A stretch of DNA of 64,000 nt. Source: Actinomycetota bacterium (GTDB taxonomy: Bacteria; Actinomycetota; Actinomycetes; Nanopelagicales; Nanopelagicaceae). This document shows positions 1-8,265 of this stretch, piece by piece (the stretch's first letter is position 1; each line of letters begins with the position of its first letter). A program made the position numbers and the translations under genes. A model generated the notes under the pieces. That model searched no databases. It was not told the DNA's origin and saw nothing but the letters and a program-made list of their open reading frames with translations. The DNA is taken from NCBI GenBank assembly GCA_009698815.1, contig WLPJ01000003.1, forward strand, positions 1 through 64,000, given 5' to 3'.

Positions 1-34
1 AGCCGCTTGCTCTACCAAGCTGAGCTACCCCGCC
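1..34 (-). tRNA. partial tRNA, probably tRNA-Met
   Basis: The reverse complement reads as a tRNA 5' half: a 7-base acceptor strand (GGCGGGG), TA, a D arm with GCTC/GAGC stem and a loop holding GG, then an anticodon 5' stem AGCGG and CT. The window ends just before the anticodon, so identity is not visible. Elongator tRNA-Met(CAT) is my guess, because a tRNA-Thr/tRNA-Met pair in this order is common in actinobacteria and the stem fits; this is inference. It lies downstream of the tRNA-Thr and is probably cotranscribed with it. Confidence 0.8.
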
Positions 35-52
35 AAGGGTTGTGCACTTTCG

Positions 53-125
53 AGCCCCCCACCGGAATCGAACCGGTGACCTTTTCCTTACCATGGAAAC
101 GCTCTACCGTCTGAGCTAGGGGGGC
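53..125 (-). tRNA. tRNA-Thr (anticodon GGT)
   Basis: A full cloverleaf can be folded on the minus strand: acceptor stem GCCCCCC pairing with GGGGGGC, D stem GCTC/GAGC, anticodon stem TTTCC/GGAAA around the loop ATGGTAA, and T arm ACCGG-TTCGATT-CCGGT. The anticodon GGT reads ACC/ACT threonine codons. The discriminator base is T, and CCA is not encoded, so the 3' end must be added after transcription. A second tRNA follows 18 bases downstream. Confidence 0.95.
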
Positions 126-172
126 AATAGGTAGAGGTGTGAGTGTACGTCAGTTGCGCCAAAATCTAAAAA

Positions 173-1123
173 TTAGCGACCGGGATCAAGCGTGACTTTG
201 CCCGTTGTTTGGCGGGCCAGCATCGCTTCATGGGCTTTTTGCGCCTCTGATAATCCATAAGTTGCACCGATAACGGGATGCAATTTCTTAGCAACTATCA
301 AAGCAAATAATTCGCTAAGAACATCACCCATCAGCTCTTTCTTTCCAAAGCAATGTGACAACCAGAAACCTGCAACCGTCTTGGTTCCACCCATTAACAA
401 TCCGGGATGAACGGCTGTCGGTGCCGTGCGCGATGCCATTCCGAATGTGACTAAGCGACCAAAGGGAGCAAGCACCGCAAGGCTGGCATCAAATGTTTTC
501 CCGCCAACCATTTCCAAGACAATATCTACTTTCTTTCCACCATTTGCAGCCATCATCGCACCTGCTAAATCATCTAATTTAGCGTCTACGGTTTCATCTG
601 CACCTAGTGACTTTGCAAGTGCGCTTTTTTCTGCAGATGAAGTCACCGCAATGACTTTAGCGCCCCACATCTTTGCTAATTGAATGGCAACTGTGCCAAC
701 GCCACCAGCTCCTGCTTGAATCACAACAGATTCACCTGGTTTAACGTGCGCCATTGTTTTCAAGATATGCCATGCGGTTGTGCCTTGCACCAACATCGCA
801 ACCGCTTGCTCATCACTTACTCCATCAGGAATATCAACGCACATCGCTTTATGTGCAATCACTTTCTGCGCATATCCCCCAGTCATGGCACTTGCCAAAA
901 CTCGGCGGCCGCTTTGAGTTGTGCCAACAACTTCTAAGCCAGGAATTAGCGGCAGCTCTTGCTTGGAAAGATAAGAGTTTTCGGTTTGGTGAGTATCTGC
1001 ATAGTTGATTCCAATACAAGTAACATCTATTAACTCTTCAGAGCCATTTGGTACTGGGTCTGCAAGATCGGCCATCTTTAAAACTTCTGGACCACCGAAT
1101 TGCTGAATCTGAATTGCTTTCAT
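173..1123 (-). CDS. NADPH:quinone oxidoreductase family protein (zinc-independent MDR)
   Basis: A 316-residue medium-chain dehydrogenase/reductase of the quinone oxidoreductase type. These enzymes use NADPH to reduce quinones or enones in the cytoplasm. The N-terminal GroES-like domain carries NYAD (about residues 40-43) and PGLEVVG (61-67). The Rossmann half carries AGAGGVGTVAIQLAK (137-151), the typical nucleotide-binding turn. No cluster of Cys ligands for a structural zinc is seen, as expected for this branch. The ATG overlaps the TGA of the 40-residue upstream ORF, so translation is probably coupled. The real substrate cannot be told from sequence. Confidence 0.85.
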   Translation of the reverse strand: MKAIQIQQFGGPEVLKMADLADPVPNGSEELIDVTCIGINYADTHQTENSYLSKQELPLIPGLEVVGTTQSGRRVLASAMTGGYAQKVIAHKAMCVDIPDGVSDEQAVAMLVQGTTAWHILKTMAHVKPGESVVIQAGAGGVGTVAIQLAKMWGAKVIAVTSSAEKSALAKSLGADETVDAKLDDLAGAMMAANGGKKVDIVLEMVGGKTFDASLAVLAPFGRLVTFGMASRTAPTAVHPGLLMGGTKTVAGFWLSHCFGKKELMGDVLSELFALIVAKKLHPVIGATYGLSEAQKAHEAMLARQTTGKVTLDPGR

Positions 1124-1242
1124 TGATTATCGCAAGTGCAGCGATCGGCTTCAGAGACTCCAAACAGCGCTTCTTCTACATGCTCACCACAACCTGACCA
1201 GGTAAATTTCTGGCAATTCTTACAAATAACACGTGAACACAT
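1120..1242 (-). CDS. small conserved Cys-rich protein, 40 aa
   Basis: A short ORF in the gap between the FUSC gene and the quinone oxidoreductase. It starts with ATG at 1242, preceded by AAGGAGC, and ends with TGA overlapping the ATG of the downstream gene. The product begins MCSRVICKNCQKFTWSGCG and ends in CTCDNQ, giving six cysteines in 40 residues, arranged as C-x5-C-x2-C and C-x15-or-more-CxC groups with a WSGCGEH core. I recall similar tiny actinobacterial hypothetical proteins with this Cys/Trp pattern. It could bind a metal, probably zinc, but no function is established. The good ribosome site, the overlap and the Cys pattern argue that it is real. Confidence 0.75.
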   Translation of the reverse strand: MCSRVICKNCQKFTWSGCGEHVEEALFGVSEADRCTCDNQ

Positions 1243-1277
1243 GAGAGCTCCTTATTTATCGTAAATTTATTCTAATA

Positions 1278-2459
1278 CTAGAAATACTTGCGGAAGATCT
1301 TCCTAAAGCGCTTAGTTATGCGCTTATTAAGCTTTAAGGTCTGATCAATTGGGGAAACCGCCATCAATTTAGTATGAGACGGTTCATCTGGAGTAATCAC
1401 ATCCTTAAGTGCGGGCGAGTTTTGATCAAGTGAATCTGCAATCCGATCAATGTTGGCAACCATGGAAAGCCCACGAACGATCTGCTCTTGATCAGCATCC
1501 TTAGCATCTTCGATTAGTGATTCCGCCAGTGCCGCACCGGCTTCGCGCGCATCATCTGTGGCTGTCGTCGTCGTTTCAAAATCTTCATCATCATCGAATT
1601 TTGAGGTAATTGCATAACTTGCAGCCGATAGCGCAACCGCGATCTGCTTCTTTGTTGAATCCGCGATGCCACCACTTACTGCAGAGTCAAAGAGCGTACG
1701 TGCAATTGTGCGCACCTGAACGAGCGTATGTTCAATAGCAATACCTTGAATATAAACTTCTTCTGCTTCATCTTTTTCTGCAGTCGGAAACCATCTGGCA
1801 TGGCCGCGGGCTTCAACGGATTGGGCACGGATTGAAGGAACTGATTCCATTAGCAACCGCGCCTTGGCTAGCCAATTACCCGCTTCTTTCTGGGTATATC
1901 CAGCAGCCACACCTTCAGACATCTTCGCTAATAATTCGGCTGCCTTAGCGCTGACATCAGTAATTTGATCAATCGCTCGGCCAACTGGAGTATTTGCATG
2001 TGAGAAATAGGAAAAGATAATTGCTATTGCGGCACCAATTAAAGTCGATCCCAAGCGGTGAGTAGCAGTTGTTCCACTAATTCCTGGGCCAATAACAATC
2101 AAAGCGGTGACCGGAACATTTACCGATGCGACTTCACCAAGATGAAGTGCTCGTGCCACAACAGCACAGAAAATAACGGTAAGGCCGACAGCGATAAATC
2201 CAAAATCAAAGATAGAAACATTTAACAGGGCGACAGATGCGCCGATTGCGGTTCCGACTATCTGACCAAAGCCCTCACGAACTGATTTATGCAAAGAGAT
2301 GCGGATAGATAAGGTACAAACGATTGCGGCGACGACGCCACCATCCTCAATAACTAGGTCGCCTACCTGCCAAGAAACAGCACCGGCTAAACCAGCCACC
2401 AAGATTTGGCGAACCCAAACGCGACGATCGGCAAATAACTTTTTTATTTTCTTCCACAT
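1278..2459 (-). CDS. FUSC / aromatic acid exporter family membrane protein
   Basis: A 393-residue protein with a hydrophobic N-terminal half (about residues 14-155, several membrane segments) and a soluble, acidic, helical C-terminal half. The segment VVAAIVCTLSIRISLHKSVREGFGQIVGTAIGA is split here only as a description: the short core SVREGFGQIVGTAIGA is typical of the FUSC/ArAE superfamily, whose members are thought to export aromatic acids or similar toxic metabolites. A basic C-terminal tail ends the protein. It begins 13 bases after the RuBisCO-like gene stops, so it may be the last gene of that operon and might remove a dead-end intermediate; that link is inference. Substrate unknown. 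Confidence 0.75.
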   Translation of the reverse strand: MWKKIKKLFADRRVWVRQILVAGLAGAVSWQVGDLVIEDGGVVAAIVCTLSIRISLHKSVREGFGQIVGTAIGASVALLNVSIFDFGFIAVGLTVIFCAVVARALHLGEVASVNVPVTALIVIGPGISGTTATHRLGSTLIGAAIAIIFSYFSHANTPVGRAIDQITDVSAKAAELLAKMSEGVAAGYTQKEAGNWLAKARLLMESVPSIRAQSVEARGHARWFPTAEKDEAEEVYIQGIAIEHTLVQVRTIARTLFDSAVSGGIADSTKKQIAVALSAASYAITSKFDDDEDFETTTTATDDAREAGAALAESLIEDAKDADQEQIVRGLSMVANIDRIADSLDQNSPALKDVITPDEPSHTKLMAVSPIDQTLKLNKRITKRFRKIFRKYF

Positions 2460-2472
2460 GGTGTGGTTAAGT

Positions 2473-3570
2473 TTAGTAGGTATGCACTATTTCGCTCATT
2501 CGAGCCGCGTTATCCGCAAGGTTTCCACGAGAAAGTGCTCCGCCGATTAAAAGGGCTGTGTCCTTTCCATACATTTCAATCAACTCGGGAATTCGCTCGA
2601 GCGTCATTCCGCCGGCAGGTGCAATCAGGATTGAATTAAGGTTTCCAAGTTTTTCGCGAGATTTATCGGCAATATCTAAACATTGCTCTTCGCTAAATGA
2701 GAACCGTCCACCAATATTCGGGAAAATCGAAATATCGGCTCCAGCTAAGCGCATCAAAGTTCCAAAAACTATGCCATGTGCAATTCCTTCATGCTTGGAT
2801 GTAACGAGTGAACCCAACATCGTGGGATGACCCAAGATAGGTAGCGATAGCGAATCATCCGCTGCGATTACTCGCATGGAATCAAATCCCGTAATACCTG
2901 GAAGAACAAGAAGCCCACTGGCTCCCAGTTCCTGAGCGGTATGGGCGCCATCGATCATCTGATCAAAAGGCATATTTAAGCTAGGTACATATGCAGCGTT
3001 TGCACCTGTAATTGAATTCGCTTCTGCAACGGCGCGCGAAATAAAAGTGACTCGCTCTTTCCATGTCGCCCATGGCTGGTTAGCCAGACTGTGATCGTCT
3101 TTTATTAAATCAAATCCTGCCAAGGCTAAAGTGCGGGCCATGTCAGCCAAAGTTTTTGCATCTGAGCCCATTGGTTTTAGTGCCGTTGCAATTAGCGGAC
3201 GTGACTGAGCGCTAAATATTTTTCGTAATCCGTTAATTCCAAAGCGGGGTCCTTTGAACTTTTCCAAAATTGTAGAAGGAAGTTTGAGATCAACTATTTT
3301 CACGCCAGGAAATAGCGAGACATTTCCCCACAACACATTTAACAATTGTGTTAACTCTGCTCCAGCAACATCAGGGTTGTAAGAAATAGTAATTAAGTGA
3401 GTGGTTTTATCGGTCGAAGATATCTCTTCGATTTTTCCAACGACTTCTTCTTGCATCCACTTTGGAGCCAATTCATAAGGAAATTCGATCGTCTGCTCCG
3501 CGCGAATAACGTCAGCGATGGATTTCGGATCCTCGCCAACGTAGGCATAAGTTATATATATTCGTTCCAT
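2473..3570 (-). CDS. RuBisCO-like protein (form IV), non-carboxylating
   Basis: A 365-residue member of the RuBisCO large-subunit superfamily, shorter than true large subunits (about 460). The barrel signature is clear: TALKPMG (129-135) matches the region of RuBisCO Lys175/Lys177, but the second Lys is Met134. IKDDH (156-160) matches the carbamylated-Lys motif KDDE, with Glu204 replaced by His160. ILGHPTML (245-252) supplies the His294 equivalent. LAGADISIFPNIGGRF (275-290) occupies the loop-6 region and lacks the Lys334 motif. It therefore should not fix CO2. Known RLPs act in methylthioribulose-phosphate metabolism or on 3-oxo-isoapionate 4-phosphate (OiaX/OiaT, Carter et al. 2018); I recall the KDDH and SIFPN signatures as closer to the latter group. 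It follows the aldolase/SDR gene by 5 bases in an mtnA operon. Confidence 0.85.
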   Translation of the reverse strand: MERIYITYAYVGEDPKSIADVIRAEQTIEFPYELAPKWMQEEVVGKIEEISSTDKTTHLITISYNPDVAGAELTQLLNVLWGNVSLFPGVKIVDLKLPSTILEKFKGPRFGINGLRKIFSAQSRPLIATALKPMGSDAKTLADMARTLALAGFDLIKDDHSLANQPWATWKERVTFISRAVAEANSITGANAAYVPSLNMPFDQMIDGAHTAQELGASGLLVLPGITGFDSMRVIAADDSLSLPILGHPTMLGSLVTSKHEGIAHGIVFGTLMRLAGADISIFPNIGGRFSFSEEQCLDIADKSREKLGNLNSILIAPAGGMTLERIPELIEMYGKDTALLIGGALSRGNLADNAARMSEIVHTY

Positions 3571-3575
3571 AATCT

Positions 3576-5546
3576 CTACCTTGGAAAAGCTGCCGCTACG
3601 CCGCCATCTACGGCGATAACGCTTCCAGTTGTTCGTGAAGATTCATCACTTAAGAGAAATGCTGCGGCTCGCGCCACATCCAGGCTTCGAACGCGGGCAT
3701 TTAGCAGATTACGTGACGCGTAAAAATCTTCAAGTTCTTCTGGCTTAACTCCATGAGCAGCTGCACGTTGTTCGCGAATACCGCCTTCCCAAAGCTTGCT
3801 GTTATCGAAGACTGCATCAGGATTAATTCCATTGCAGCGAATTCCAGCGTTTCCACCTTCAAGGGCTGCAATACGCATTAACTGCAACATTCCCGCCTTG
3901 CTGACTGAATATCCACCAAAGCCTGCGCCAGGTGCGAAGGCGTTTTTGCTCGCGATATAAACGATCGATCCACCCATTTTCTGCTTACGCATCACCTTCA
4001 TTGATTCTTTAGTCAGCATAAAGGCGCTAGATAGATTTATATCGAGGCCACGTCGCCATTTTTCGATATCTAAATCTTCAAGTTTGTCGCTAATTCCAAT
4101 TCCAGCGTTAATTACAACGCCATCAAGGCCGCCAAAGTGTTTGATTGTTTTTGTGACAGTAGCCTGAACATCAGATTCCTTTGATTGATCGCCCAAAACA
4201 AGTAGCGGTGGATTGCATTTGTTTTCTGCAAATTCTTTTTCAACTTCAATTAACCCGGCTTCTTCAATATCTGCTAGCACCAAATGAGCACCACGCTTGG
4301 CAAGTTCAAGTGCCACGCCTCTGCCGATTCCACTTCCTGCTCCTGTAACGATAATGATGTGACCATCTAGTTGTGCTGGGGCAGGTTTATTCTTTAATTT
4401 AAATAACTCCATCGGCCAATAATCAAAGCCAAATATTTCGGCATCAGAAATAGTGTCGCCATCACCGAATGCATCAACAACTCGAGCTGCAACCGCGTGG
4501 GTATGTGATGCGATGTCGGCCAACATTGTGTTCTCTTTAATTGTGGTTGCAGCTGTTACCGCACCGACTCCAGGAACAATAATGACTCGAGGATCATTAC
4601 CGTGGCTCGTATAGCCTGCTGGAAGAAGTGATTTATTGGCCTCAAAATATGCACTGTAATTCTCGCGAAATTCTTCGATCCCGGTTTCAGTATCTTCCAA
4701 AGTAACGGTTGCTGACTTTGGACGGATACGCAACATGTGATCCGCACTTGATGCACCAAGAGCCAGAATCTTCTTAAGATCTGGGCGAGCTGCTATTTCT
4801 GCTAATCGAGTATCGGTTCGCAGTAATTGTTTCTTTCCGAGAGTTCCGCGCAATTTGAGTAGCAACTCCTTGAGTTCTTCATCAGGCAAATCCTGGTGCT
4901 GGAAATTAGCCTCAGGCCGCTTATTAAGTGAATCCAAATATTTATTGGCTAGCGCTACCGTGTCTAAAGTTTTTTGGTAACAGCGATCTGAATCTTCATC
5001 CCAAACAACCAATCCGTGATGTGCCAGAACTACTCCTGCATAATCGCCCAAGCCGCCAACAATCTTTGAGAGATTAAAACTGGGACGAATCCAATCGACG
5101 TAGGCAAATTCTTCACCCAGTGCTTCGCGAACCGCCTTTTCCCCCTGCGCATGATTGGTTAGTGCACAGATTGCATCCGCGTGCACGTGATCAATATGTT
5201 TTGCAGGCAAAAATCCATGTAAGAGCGTTTCAATTGATGGCCTACGTGAAGTTGGATCAACAAGTGCGCGGGTCACATAATCAACCATGGTGTCATCATC
5301 TAGCACATCTAAATCGCGCAGCGCTAACAACTCATCGAGATACAAAGCCGGGTAATCACGATCTATTGCGTACTGCATATCCGCACCAGAACCTTTAACC
5401 CACAAGACTTTCTTAAGTCGGCCTAAGTGATCCTTGATTTCACCTTTACTTGAAGTGTTACCTCCACCGTAAACAACCATAGATTGATCGGCGCCTATCT
5501 TCTGGGAACGTGCGACGAGATCATGTAACGGCTTGAATTCACTCAT
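3576..5546 (-). CDS. bifunctional class II aldolase / short-chain dehydrogenase fusion
   Basis: A 656-residue fusion. Residues 1 to about 385 form a class II (zinc) aldolase: HVHAD around 120-124 and AHHGL at 175-179 give the three metal histidines. Residues about 393-656 form an SDR dehydrogenase with TGAGSGIG (401-408), NAG (480-482) and YSVSK (546-550). The layout and C-terminal VDGGVAAAFPR resemble the RhaEW/YuxG type, in which L-rhamnulose 1-phosphate is cleaved to DHAP plus L-lactaldehyde and the aldehyde is oxidised by the attached domain. Next to mtnA it more likely cleaves a 5-deoxy- or 5-methylthio-ribulose 1-phosphate, with the SDR domain treating the released aldehyde; this substrate is inferred. 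The ATG overlaps the mtnA stop as ATGA. Confidence 0.88.
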   Translation of the reverse strand: MSEFKPLHDLVARSQKIGADQSMVVYGGGNTSSKGEIKDHLGRLKKVLWVKGSGADMQYAIDRDYPALYLDELLALRDLDVLDDDTMVDYVTRALVDPTSRRPSIETLLHGFLPAKHIDHVHADAICALTNHAQGEKAVREALGEEFAYVDWIRPSFNLSKIVGGLGDYAGVVLAHHGLVVWDEDSDRCYQKTLDTVALANKYLDSLNKRPEANFQHQDLPDEELKELLLKLRGTLGKKQLLRTDTRLAEIAARPDLKKILALGASSADHMLRIRPKSATVTLEDTETGIEEFRENYSAYFEANKSLLPAGYTSHGNDPRVIIVPGVGAVTAATTIKENTMLADIASHTHAVAARVVDAFGDGDTISDAEIFGFDYWPMELFKLKNKPAPAQLDGHIIIVTGAGSGIGRGVALELAKRGAHLVLADIEEAGLIEVEKEFAENKCNPPLLVLGDQSKESDVQATVTKTIKHFGGLDGVVINAGIGISDKLEDLDIEKWRRGLDINLSSAFMLTKESMKVMRKQKMGGSIVYIASKNAFAPGAGFGGYSVSKAGMLQLMRIAALEGGNAGIRCNGINPDAVFDNSKLWEGGIREQRAAAHGVKPEELEDFYASRNLLNARVRSLDVARAAAFLLSDESSRTTGSVIAVDGGVAAAFPR

Positions 5547-6556
5547 AATGTTTGACCCTCTGCTATTTCGTAGGATTGATTCTCGGTGATTACAGCACTT
5601 ATATATTTAGCTGGGGTAACATCAAATGCCGGATTGAAAGTTTTAGCGCCAAGCGGTGCTACCTGAATACCCTTGAAATAAGTTAGCTCTTCATCCGCTC
5701 TTATTTCGATATGAATATCAGATCCACTCGAAATTGTGCGATCAACCGTTGATTCTGGAGCCACCACCAAGAAGGGAATTCCAGCTTCGTGACAAGCCAG
5801 TGCAACACTTAGCGATCCGATTTTGTTGGCAGAATCACCGTTTTTTGCAATGCGGTCGGCCCCAATAAGGGCTGCATCAATGCGTCCACTCAATATCGCC
5901 ATCGCAGCAGCGCCATCAGGTTCAATGCGATAAGGAATTTCAGATTTCATTAACTCCCACGCAGTCAACCGAGAACCTTGGAGCAACGGGCGTGTTTCAT
6001 CTGCATAAACTTCTTTAACGTATCCACGCTTGTGCAATTCTTTTATAACGCCAAGAGCAGTGCCTGTTCCAGTTGTTGCAAGTGAACCAGTATTGCAATG
6101 TGTTAATAAAGTTAATGAATTATTGCCAAGTTTTTTAATCAACCAATCAGCACCAATATTTCCCATGCTGATGCTTGATTCTTTATCTTCACGTGCTAAT
6201 TGATGCGCTGCGGCAAGTACAGCATCCCTGCCAGCCGGTAAGTGTTTGCGAATTTTTTCAACAGCCCATGCCAAATTAACCGCAGTAGGTCTGGCATCAC
6301 GCAGCAAATCAATATTGAGTTCTAGCTCTTGAGCGCTTAAACCTTTGCGCTTAGCTTCATCTATTGCCAGGACCACGCCGTAAGCACCAGCAACACCTAA
6401 CGCCGGGGCTCCCCGAACGACTAGTTGTTGAATAGCAAGAACAAGAGGAGATATCTCATCATAGGAAATGTAGTTTTCGGAGATAGGAATTTGAGTCTGA
6501 TCTAGTAAAACGATCTTCTCGTTCTGCCAAGTAATAGCCTCAATGGCGCTGGACAT
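5543..6556 (-). CDS. mtnA: S-methyl-5-thioribose-1-phosphate isomerase (MtnA family)
   Basis: A 337-residue MtnA, normal length for the family. It turns an aldose 1-phosphate (methylthioribose 1-phosphate, or 5-deoxyribose 1-phosphate in the related DHAP shunt) into the ketose 1-phosphate. Visible signatures are RGAPALG (48-54), THCNTG with catalytic Cys154, DETRPLLQGSRLTAWEL near 186-202, GADR with catalytic Asp234, and FDVTPAKYI near 311-319. AAGGAGA lies just upstream of the ATG. It heads the mtnA-aldolase/SDR-RLP unit, 52 bases after the ABC transporter. No methylthioribose kinase or MTA phosphorylase is in the window, so the source of its substrate is not shown. Confidence 0.9.
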   Translation of the reverse strand: MSSAIEAITWQNEKIVLLDQTQIPISENYISYDEISPLVLAIQQLVVRGAPALGVAGAYGVVLAIDEAKRKGLSAQELELNIDLLRDARPTAVNLAWAVEKIRKHLPAGRDAVLAAAHQLAREDKESSISMGNIGADWLIKKLGNNSLTLLTHCNTGSLATTGTGTALGVIKELHKRGYVKEVYADETRPLLQGSRLTAWELMKSEIPYRIEPDGAAAMAILSGRIDAALIGADRIAKNGDSANKIGSLSVALACHEAGIPFLVVAPESTVDRTISSGSDIHIEIRADEELTYFKGIQVAPLGAKTFNPAFDVTPAKYISAVITENQSYEIAEGQTL

Positions 6557-6608
6557 TTAGCTGATCTCCTTATGTAATTCCTTTAACTTAGCACTTTAGT
6601 TCTGCTAT

Positions 6609-7355
6609 TTACAGCCGTCCTGCCTGATGCACTCGCTTGAGAAACTCTTGGGTTTTTAGATTAGTTGGATTTTTCAGTACCTGCTCTGCGCTTCCGCGTT
6701 CGAGAATATTTCCTGATTCTAGGAAACAGACTTCATCGGCTACTTGAGTTGCAAATCCCATCTCGTGAGTCGCAAGCACCATGGTCATACCATCTTGTTT
6801 CAAATCACGAACGATGCTGAGAACTTCATTTACTAGTACCGGATCAAGAGCAGAGGTAATCTCATCTAAAAGAAGCAGACGTGGGTTTATGGCAAGTGAG
6901 CGAATTATTGCAACTCTCTGTTGTTGACCACCGCTTAGTCGATCTGGATATTGATCTGATTTATCTGCCAAATCAAAACGTGACAAAAGTTTTGTGGCTA
7001 TTTCACGCGCCTCATCCGCACTCTTATTCTGAACTTTTATTGGTGCAAGGGTGATGTTCTCTAAAACTGTCTTATGTGGAAAGAGATTAAATGATTGAAA
7101 GACCATTCCTAATTTACGTCGTACATCATCTACCTGTATTGATGGATCAGTTATCTCTTGTCCATCCAATAAAATTTGTCCGTCATCAATCGTCTCTAAT
7201 AAGTTGATGCAACGCAGCAGCGTTGATTTTCCAGATCCTGAAGCGCCAATTAATACTGTGGCAGTGTGCTCAGGAACTTGTAAGGAGAGATTATTTAAGA
7301 CAACTTCCGTGCCAAAAGCTTTGCGAACGCTCTGTAACTCCAGGACGTTTGCCAT
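6609..7355 (-). CDS. polar amino acid ABC transporter ATP-binding protein
   Basis: A 248-residue ABC ATPase of the GlnQ/HisP type. Walker A GASGSGKST (37-45), the Q loop MVFQSFNLFPH (84-94), signature LSGGQQQR (140-147) and Walker B LLLLDE (160-165) are intact. It powers import by the membrane protein encoded just upstream; the permease stop and this ATG overlap by one base. Family knowledge suggests an amino acid or opine substrate. Because the gene sits between apiose-like oxidation genes and mtnA, a sugar-derived or sulfur-containing ligand is possible, but nothing in the ATPase itself indicates that. Confidence 0.93.
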   Translation of the reverse strand: MANVLELQSVRKAFGTEVVLNNLSLQVPEHTATVLIGASGSGKSTLLRCINLLETIDDGQILLDGQEITDPSIQVDDVRRKLGMVFQSFNLFPHKTVLENITLAPIKVQNKSADEAREIATKLLSRFDLADKSDQYPDRLSGGQQQRVAIIRSLAINPRLLLLDEITSALDPVLVNEVLSIVRDLKQDGMTMVLATHEMGFATQVADEVCFLESGNILERGSAEQVLKNPTNLKTQEFLKRVHQAGRL

Positions 7356-8221
7356 TAAATCGCCCCTTCCGAGTTCTGCGCTTGAGTACGCTGTCTAATT
7401 GCGCGATCGGTGTAACGAGTCATAGGAATTGTTATAAGCAAAAATAGAATTGCGGCTACAACATATGGTGTGTAATTAAAGGTACGGCTGGCATTTATTT
7501 GTGCCGCACGAACTGCATCGGTCACACCCAGAATTGAAACCAAACCGGTATCTTTCAAAAGAGATACAAAGTCATTTAAAAGTGGTGGGACAACACGGCG
7601 GAGCGCCTGTGGCAGAACCACGAATCGCATTGTCTGGCCGGAAGTTAACCCGAGAGATCTAGCGGCAGCTCTTTGGCTGGGATGTATTGAGAGAATTCCT
7701 GAACGAATAACTTCGGCGACATATGCTGAATAAGTAAGCACAACCGCAATTGTGCCAAGCACAATTACATTGCTGGAAATACCTTGAAGTCGCAGGGCTG
7801 GAACACCAAAGCCAACTAACAAGATAATCAGGATTAGCGGAGCGCCACGGAAGATATCTACGTATGCAGTTGCTAAAAATCTAAATGGCGTAAGAGCTGG
7901 AGATTTGGTCGTTCGCAGCAGCGCCAGACCCATTGCGATAATACCGATTGCGATGCCACCAAAAAATGTTAACTGCAGGTTTATCCAAAGACCTTTTACA
8001 ACTGTTGGAAATACTTCTTTTCCGTATTCAATATCAAAGAAAGTTGCTTTTACGACTTCCCAACCTGGGGAGGTAATCAAAACAACAGCAAGTGAGCCCA
8101 GAACAAATACTGATGAGACTGCGGCAATGATCGCTTGCTTACGGCTTAACTTACGGCGAAGTGCGCGACGTTCTAATTCGCGTGAGCTTGGCGACCAAGC
8201 AGAGTTATTTCTCTCTGACAT
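7355..8221 (-). CDS. polar amino acid ABC transporter permease
   Basis: An inner-membrane permease of the HisM/GlnP type, about 288 residues. A basic cytoplasmic N terminus is followed by a hydrophobic anchor, then a periplasmic stretch and the five-helix core. The ATPase-contact (EAA) loop is visible as RAAARSLGLTSGQTMRF. Two starts are possible: TTG at 8230 or ATG at 8221. I chose the ATG, which loses only three residues. Only one permease gene is present, so it probably works as a homodimer. It lies between the binding-protein gene (44 bases upstream) and the ATPase gene. Confidence 0.9.
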   Translation of the reverse strand: MSERNNSAWSPSSRELERRALRRKLSRKQAIIAAVSSVFVLGSLAVVLITSPGWEVVKATFFDIEYGKEVFPTVVKGLWINLQLTFFGGIAIGIIAMGLALLRTTKSPALTPFRFLATAYVDIFRGAPLILIILLVGFGVPALRLQGISSNVIVLGTIAVVLTYSAYVAEVIRSGILSIHPSQRAAARSLGLTSGQTMRFVVLPQALRRVVPPLLNDFVSLLKDTGLVSILGVTDAVRAAQINASRTFNYTPYVVAAILFLLITIPMTRYTDRAIRQRTQAQNSEGAI

Positions 8222-8265
8222 GGCCGCCAAACTACCGCGTTTATCTACTATTTTTCTTAATTTAC

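Noticed and set aside
2473-3570. Carbon fixation by RuBisCO
   Set aside because: The protein lacks the loop-6 lysine and the KDDE motif, and no phosphoribulokinase is present; it is a form IV relative.
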